This document shows positions 13,449-17,384 of a DNA stretch of 17,384 nucleotides, piece by piece. Source of the DNA: Candidatus Undinarchaeales archaeon. GTDB lineage: Archaea > SpSt-1190 > JASMDC01. The stretch lies in the NCBI GenBank assembly GCA_030753015.1, contig JASMDC010000053.1, forward strand, positions 1 through 17,384, read 5' to 3'. The position numbers and the translations under genes are program-made. The notes beneath the pieces are model-generated. The model made no database searches and was not told the origin of the DNA. It saw only the letters and a program-made list of their open reading frames with translations. Numbering within the stretch: position 1 is the stretch's first letter; the number at the start of each line of letters is the position of its first letter.

Positions 13449-14546
13449 ATGGAGGAGTACGGTCGCATCTGGGAGCTTCCGGACATCGAGCCGAAGAAGG
13501 GCTTCCGCTGGTGCTGGTGGTTCTGGCTGGTTTTCATCGACAATCCGGCCGATCCCGACCGACCTCGCCAGGTCATGATCCTATGGAGCTTCAAGGACTC
13601 GCCCACCATCATCCACGATACCCACTACCACCCTGGTGAGGGAGTGGACCGTACCCCCGAGAAGGACACCTTCCCCGGCGTCGTCGCCGCCTGGTATTTC
13701 GACGGGGAGGAGATGGACCACGACCTCGCTCTGGAGCAAGGCCCCGTCACGGTGGTACGTGAGCTCGACAATCCGGGGACCGGTCGCCTCTCCATCGATA
13801 CGCCCAAGGGCAACGACTACGTGTTCGAGGGCGCGCCCCGCGACTGGCGCCTACGCATCAGGAACGAGAAGCATGACATGGACTATACCATCCGGCTGGA
13901 GAAGCCCAACGTGTTCACCAGCCCCATCTACCGCACCAAGCACTTCCTCCGGGGACTGTTCATGTACAGCGTGGTCAAGCTCAACCGCTGCACAATGGAG
14001 GGGACGGTGGACGGCGAGAAGGTGACGGGCACGGCCTACCTCCAGCGCATCGGGATGAACAATCCCTGCCTCCCGTGGTTCTGGGGTGTTCTGCACTTCG
14101 CCGACGGCTCGATCCTCAAGTACTTCTTCCCCCACGTCTCGACGGCCATCTTCCGTAGCGATCCCGTCCAGCGGATGCCGGGCCACGAACGGCTGTGGTT
14201 CCCGGCAAAGCGCGAGATGGAGTTCTATCACGCGCCAACATCAACCCTCCACAACTTCAAGCGGGGGACCGTGGAGCGGCACGACCGCGAGAACGGGATG
14301 CCGGTCTTCGACATCACGTTCAGGTCGCCCACCAAGGATCTGACCGTCACCATCGACAGCTACGCCCACACCCACTGGCGCTTTCGGGGGAAGCATCCTC
14401 TCGTCCCCATCAATGACCTCTACTACAACGAGTACCCGGTCAGGGTGACCAATCTGTCCTTCACCTGCGGCGGGCGCGAGGTGACCCTGGCGGACACCGG
14501 CCCGGGTGCGGGGAACGCCGAGCACACATGGGGCGGCCTGTTCTGA
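13449..14546 (+). CDS. Lipocalin/CrtC-AttH-like protein (tentative)
   Basis: 365 aa, rich in Trp, Tyr and His, with a beta-strand pattern throughout and no membrane segment or signal peptide. Stretches such as WCWWFWLVFIDN (about 21-32), the block GTAYLQRIGMNNPCLPWFWG (about 194-213) followed by VLHFADGSILKYFF, and DSYAHTHWRF resemble the two-lobed lipocalin-like fold of CrtC (carotenoid 1,2-hydratase) and AttH. The match is by impression, so family and substrate are uncertain. A ligand-binding or hydratase role on a hydrophobic compound is possible. ATG 13449 is chosen because it lies 30 bases after the divergent box; the open frame continues upstream through the YkgJ gene only because that DNA is GC-rich. 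It is followed by a two-gene unit with its own promoter. Confidence 0.75.
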   Translation: MEEYGRIWELPDIEPKKGFRWCWWFWLVFIDNPADPDRPRQVMILWSFKDSPTIIHDTHYHPGEGVDRTPEKDTFPGVVAAWYFDGEEMDHDLALEQGPVTVVRELDNPGTGRLSIDTPKGNDYVFEGAPRDWRLRIRNEKHDMDYTIRLEKPNVFTSPIYRTKHFLRGLFMYSVVKLNRCTMEGTVDGEKVTGTAYLQRIGMNNPCLPWFWGVLHFADGSILKYFFPHVSTAIFRSDPVQRMPGHERLWFPAKREMEFYHAPTSTLHNFKRGTVERHDRENGMPVFDITFRSPTKDLTVTIDSYAHTHWRFRGKHPLVPINDLYYNEYPVRVTNLSFTCGGREVTLADTGPGAGNAEHTWGGLF

Positions 14547-14563
14547 GGCCGGCCGAAGCGCTC

Positions 14564-14572
14564 AATTTATAA
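14564..14572 (+). promoter_or_regulatory. TATA box of the zinc-ribbon / coiled-coil pair
   Basis: AATTTATAA, centre 14568, 29 bases before GTG 14597. It favours that codon over the in-frame GTG 14585, which is only 17 bases away from the box. Confidence 0.5.
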
Positions 14573-14596
14573 TGTTTAGGTCATGTGCTGAACACC

Positions 14597-14905
14597 GTGG
14601 CCAAGGAGCATCAGTTCAAGGAGATCGATATCGAACTGCACATCTGCGTGTCCTGCCTGGAGAACGACCAGGTTCACGTGGAGTTCAGGGACGTCAAGGG
14701 CGAGGAGTGCCCCTTCTGCAAGGGTCCGCTCACCCGCATAGGCCACACCCGCTCCCTCGATGGTGTTTACGAGCGCCTCTACATCTGTCCCAAGTGCAAG
14801 GAGTGCTACAAGGTGGACAACGATGGCGACTTCCTTCACATGGGCAATGCCTTCACCGAATGGTTCCTCAAGGTGTTCGGCGGACACGGCGAGAACGTCA
14901 AGTAA
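14597..14905 (+). CDS. Small zinc-ribbon protein
   Basis: 102 aa from GTG 14597; GTG 14585 would add four residues. Cysteines are arranged as CVSC (17, 20), CPFC (38, 41) and CPKCKEC (64, 67, 70), enough for one or two zinc ribbons. The middle region (IGHTRSLDGVYERLYIC) and the tail (MGNAFTEWFLKVFGG) suggest an adaptor or nucleic-acid-binding protein. No known family is recognised with confidence. The coiled-coil gene follows after 14 bases, so the two are probably one transcript. A complex of zinc ribbon and coiled coil is a reasonable but untested idea. Confidence 0.7.
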   Translation: MAKEHQFKEIDIELHICVSCLENDQVHVEFRDVKGEECPFCKGPLTRIGHTRSLDGVYERLYICPKCKECYKVDNDGDFLHMGNAFTEWFLKVFGGHGENVK

Positions 14906-14910
14906 CAGGG

Positions 14911-14916
14911 GGAGAC
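14911..14916 (+). promoter_or_regulatory. Ribosome binding site of the coiled-coil gene
   Basis: A purine run GGGGGAG around 14908-14914 ends five bases before ATG 14920. It is typical of an internal cistron in this window, in contrast to the leaderless first genes. Confidence 0.5.
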
Positions 14917-14919
14917 CGC

Positions 14920-15180
14920 ATGCATCCGCCCCTGGAGGCCGACAAGGAGACCTGGGAGTTCGAGTGGAACCCCAAGCGACGCTTCGAGGAGTACTGCAAG
15001 CTCGTCGAGGCCTACAACGGCCTTCGCAAGCATAACAAGGTGCTAGAGGTCAAGTACGAGGAGATGAAGCAGCTCATGCTCGAGCTGCGGGACCAGGTCG
15101 ACCGGGGCACCAATGACCAGCAGAAGCTGTTCGACCGGCTCAACGCTATCAAGACCATCGCCACACCCAAGGACCTGTAG
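14920..15180 (+). CDS. Short coiled-coil protein
   Basis: 86 aa. After a polar N terminus with several Trp and Glu residues (LEADKETWEFEWNPKRRFEE), residues of about 24-76 form a probable coiled coil with heptad-like hydrophobics (LVEAYNGLRKHNKVLEVKYE, then MKQLMLELRDQVDRG). No cysteine pair, signal or membrane segment. The role is unknown; it could dimerise or pair with the zinc-ribbon protein encoded 14 bases upstream. The ribosome site in the gap supports ATG 14920. Confidence 0.7.
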   Translation: MHPPLEADKETWEFEWNPKRRFEEYCKLVEAYNGLRKHNKVLEVKYEEMKQLMLELRDQVDRGTNDQQKLFDRLNAIKTIATPKDL

Positions 15181-15309
15181 GGATCCGTGCGCGAGTTCCG
15201 CTACGCGGACTGGTCTGTTTGTATTGTATGGATGTACATATCGTAATGTGTCCTTTGGCCGAAACGACCCTATGAGAATTGAAAACGAATTGACGTTCAA
15301 GGTGCTACT

Positions 15310-16053
15310 ATGAGACCAGATCCAACAAGACTATTGGAAATAGCAGCTATAGAAAATCCACTTGTCGGGTTCTATGATGTGCCGGATCCCAAGCCTTTCG
15401 AGCCCTTTGTCAGACCTGAACGATGTTTCTTTTCCTACTACGAGAATTGGCAAAAGGGCGAAAGTATCTGCATATCTGAGAATGGATCGAGTTGCAGGGG
15501 GGGCGGGTACTGGATTGGCGGCGTTGAATTCAAAAACCGTGACAATTTCGCAAAGGATCTCAACGAAAGAGAAGGTTTCAAGTCCTCACAGGAACTGATG
15601 GAACAATGGCTCGATAATCAGAAACCTTACCGGATAGAGCATGGATACGTTGTGATAGGGCCTTTGAGAGATGAACAATACGACTTCCTGAAGACCGTTA
15701 CCTTTTTTGTCAATCCCGATCAGTTAAGCCTCTTGCTGCTGGGAACAGAATATCACAATGCATCCGTTGACATCCATCCAGCATTTACCGCTTTTGGGTC
15801 TGGTTGCGGACAGCTGGCGGCATTGTTCGAGAATCACGATCCCGATATCCCGAAGGCGATCATCGGCGCGACCGATATAGCTATGAGAGTGCATCTACCG
15901 CCTGACATTCTTGCCCTAACAGTGAACAAGCCTATGTATGGACAGCTCTGCGAACTAGATGAGGACAGCTTTCTCTATAAGTCATTTTGGAGAAGGCTCA
16001 GAAGAGCAAGAGGGGTGGCAATGAATGAAGCCCAATCCACCGACGGGAAATAG
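15310..16053 (+). CDS. DUF169 family protein
   Basis: 247 aa. It matches DUF169 (COG2043), a family of unknown function widespread in archaea and anaerobic bacteria. Seen here are LVGFYDVPDP (about 18-27), RPERCFFSYYENW (about 36-48, Cys39), the GESICISENGSSCRGGGYWI block (about 50-69, Cys54, Cys62), a central IGPLRDEQYDFLKTVTFFVN, and a C-terminal region with GSGCGQL and GATDIAMRVHLPPDILALTV. The conserved cysteines fit a metal or cofactor site, not proven. An AGGTG ribosome site at 15299-15303 supports ATG 15310. Codon use (AGA, ATA, CTA, AAA) is clearly more A/T-rich than in genes before 15.2 kb, so this gene may come from another genome or region. Confidence 0.85.
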   Translation: MRPDPTRLLEIAAIENPLVGFYDVPDPKPFEPFVRPERCFFSYYENWQKGESICISENGSSCRGGGYWIGGVEFKNRDNFAKDLNEREGFKSSQELMEQWLDNQKPYRIEHGYVVIGPLRDEQYDFLKTVTFFVNPDQLSLLLLGTEYHNASVDIHPAFTAFGSGCGQLAALFENHDPDIPKAIIGATDIAMRVHLPPDILALTVNKPMYGQLCELDEDSFLYKSFWRRLRRARGVAMNEAQSTDGK

Positions 16054-16104
16054 TCGAGGATCGTCTTTGGGCAGGCCGGTCAAGTAAGGCCGCAGACCTG
16101 ATAG

Positions 16105-16137
16105 AACACTCATTTCTCCAAATCCAGAGTGTTTTTT
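16105..16137 (+). terminator. Intrinsic-type terminator after the DUF169 gene
   Basis: A 7-base inverted repeat AACACTC/GAGTGTT (16105-16111 with 16127-16133) with a 15-base loop runs into six consecutive T (16132-16137), about 50 bases after the DUF169 stop. Stem and T run are the standard layout. Confidence 0.5.
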
Positions 16138-16261
16138 CAATGACAGATGTGTGCGGTCATTACGCTCGATTCTGGGGCTCATTTTATCACTTCAAGAGGA
16201 TATACCAACTATCAGAGTAGGTGATCAATTGTTCTCAGGATTAATTCTATCAGGATTCACG

Positions 16262-16381
16262 ATGCCGATCAAGATGCCAAAACGCGCCCGTTGCAGGAAA
16301 TGCGGCAAGGTCGTTTCCACACCGGATTTGATCAATGGTATGTGCCCGAAATGTGCAGGCGAACAGAGTAAAGGAGCATAG
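16262..16381 (+). CDS. Tiny zinc-ribbon protein
   Basis: 39 aa from ATG 16262, or 35 aa from ATG 16274. Two CxxC pairs, CRKC and CPKC, separated by 16 residues (GKVVSTPDLINGM within), make a single zinc ribbon with a basic start (MPKRARCRKCGKVV). Such mini zinc ribbons are common in archaea and usually unassigned. An AGGA ribosome site ends about six bases before 16262; an A/T-rich element near 16241-16250 instead fits leaderless initiation at 16274. The longer frame beginning at 16151 has no promoter or ribosome site that I can see and its first 37 residues are not zinc-ribbon-like. Composition is A/T-richer than the left part of the window. Confidence 0.6.
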   Translation: MPIKMPKRARCRKCGKVVSTPDLINGMCPKCAGEQSKGA

Positions 16382-16915
16382 CTCCTGTCTATTCTGCTCC
16401 ATTCCGGTATAGAAGGTAAGTGCCCCGCACATCCAAGGACCATCGGCAACGGTCGAGGATCTACCCTTCATTCTTACTAGCTACTACTCAAGAGATCACG
16501 TTCGGATGATCTGCGGTCCTGTTGAACTGTCGCCGATGTCCGATAACGACCCATGCATCCATAATGGATGTCATCATCTGTATAATGGTGTCAGGCCTTT
16601 GTCAGGTCCCGGTACGGGCGGGCAATTGCGTTCATGGAATTGTCGAGGAGCAATGAAGTCAAATCGATCCACAGGTCATCAGTGTGTTCTCATTCCGATC
16701 TTCACGATGATCGAAAGAAGGGCGAGCTTCATTCTTTTATGGAAAATTCAGGGATCCGTTTACAAGTTATGCGAATATGCTTGATTTTCATACGTCTTCT
16801 TCGGATTCCTCTCAGTATCCTTTATTCTTTTTCAGTCCTCCAACCGTATTTCAGGTCGGGCTTCCAGGCTTATACTTAAAAAAATCAGACTTCAAGTAGG
16901 GTCCTGGGGATTCAA
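16382..16915. other. About 530 bases without a convincing gene
   Basis: Open frames here (for example plus-strand frames starting at 16506 and 16634) overlap one another, have mixed composition and no recognisable motif, promoter or ribosome site. Short dyads are visible: CATCCAT-A-ATGGATG (16556-16570) and CAATT/AATTG near 16622-16642. The stretch is long for a genome that otherwise packs genes with gaps under about 200 bases. It may be a decayed gene, an unrecognised RNA gene, or regulatory DNA for the CBS gene. Near its right end TATACTTAAAAAAA (16871-16884) could be the CBS promoter. Confidence 0.4.
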
Positions 16916-17314
16916 ATGTTCGACAAACAGGTAAAGGATGTAATGTCCAAGGAGATTCTATCAGCGAGACTCAAATCAACTCTCAAAGAGATATCGGCGA
17001 TATTGATCAAACACAAGATAAGTGCAGTCCTAATCCGGGATGAGAGCGGCAATCCGTGGGGCGTGATCACCACGAGGGACATTGTGGGCTCCATGACAAA
17101 GCCCAATTTCAACGACCTGACCGCAGAGGATGTAATGACACGCAATCTCGTTACGATAAAACCCGCATCGACCTTGCTTAGAGCGGCCAAGAAAATGATG
17201 GAAGAAAGAGTGCAGAGGTTGATCGTTGCCCACCCTAGCCATCTCAAGGGGCAGCTCAGGATCGTCGGGATAATATCCATGTCAGATTTGGTAAAGACGA
17301 TATCCGAGGGTTGA
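16916..17314 (+). CDS. Two-CBS-domain protein
   Basis: 132 aa, consisting almost entirely of a tandem pair of CBS domains: CBS1 at about residues 7-60 (VKDVMSKEILSARLKSTLKE, ending with GVITTRDIVGSM) and CBS2 at about 69-128 (AEDVMTRNLVTIKPASTLLR, ending with VGIISMSDLVKTI). Such pairs form a Bateman module that binds adenine nucleotides or related ligands and regulates a partner. No effector domain is fused, so the partner must be a separate protein. A GGGGA element five bases before ATG 16916 is a possible ribosome site. The A/T-rich stretch at 16871-16884 is a possible promoter with a leader of about 9 bases. Confidence 0.88.
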   Translation: MFDKQVKDVMSKEILSARLKSTLKEISAILIKHKISAVLIRDESGNPWGVITTRDIVGSMTKPNFNDLTAEDVMTRNLVTIKPASTLLRAAKKMMEERVQRLIVAHPSHLKGQLRIVGIISMSDLVKTISEG

Positions 17315-17384
17315 ATCGTATCTCGCACAGGCACACTTGGATGTAGTATCGCCCATACATCATCCCTCACAGGGTACCGGGCGT

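Noticed and set aside
16506-16879. Two plus-strand frames of 92 and 81 residues
   Set aside because: They overlap each other, show no motif, and no promoter or ribosome site is placed at their starts.
1-17384. tRNA genes, CRISPR repeats, insertion sequences, phage or integrase genes
   Set aside because: I looked for T-loop patterns, spaced direct repeats, transposase motifs and terminal inverted repeats and saw none; the few GTTCGA matches lie inside protein genes.

Overview
The window reads as a piece of a high-GC archaeal chromosome, most likely Thermoplasmatota or a related euryarchaeal lineage. That placement is inferred from gene content and promoter architecture, not from a marker gene. 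Supporting signs are an archaeal DUF371 protein, a TrmJ-type tRNA methyltransferase, a YkgJ-type cysteine cluster protein, small zinc-ribbon proteins, and TATA-like boxes about 27 bases upstream of many start codons, which points to leaderless transcription. No tRNA, rRNA, CRISPR array, insertion sequence or integrase was seen.

Layout. (1) 224-3851 (+): three tandem paralogous membrane proteins. Each has about six hydrophobic segments followed by a transglutaminase-like domain with an intact Cys-His-Asp triad. (2) 3848-6069 (-): DUF371 protein, an unrecognised 182-aa protein, TrmJ, and a membrane-anchored PH-like protein, in transcription order. (3) 6123-7665 (+): an AIM24-family protein, a 64-aa Cys-rich membrane peptide and a 157-aa protein with a pilin-like N terminus. 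(4) 7669-9677 (-): a beta-propeller membrane protein followed by a sugar-nucleotide pyrophosphorylase. (5) 9743-11732 (+): a membrane-anchored SGNH hydrolase and a nitrilase-fold protein that has lost its catalytic Cys and first Glu. (6) 11774-13391: a DUF5752-like protein (-), a probable 70-aa protein (+) and a YkgJ-family protein (-). (7) 13449-15180 (+): a lipocalin/CrtC-like protein, a zinc-ribbon protein and a short coiled-coil protein. (8) From about 15.2 kb the base composition and codon use change to visibly lower GC. This part carries a DUF169 protein, a tiny zinc-ribbon protein, about 530 bases without a convincing gene, and a two-CBS-domain protein.

The strongest regulatory observation is that three divergent gene pairs (DUF371/AIM24, beta-propeller/SGNH, YkgJ/CrtC-like) each have one A/T-rich box at the midpoint between predicted transcription starts about 54-58 bases apart. 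One TATA element could therefore serve both directions. The same box-to-start spacing moves several start codons downstream of the longest reading frame (1557, 6123, 9677, 12070, 12270, 14597). The coding content suggests cell-envelope work (transglutaminase-like, PH-like, beta-propeller, SGNH hydrolase and sugar-nucleotide genes) beside RNA modification. No single known pathway ties the window together.
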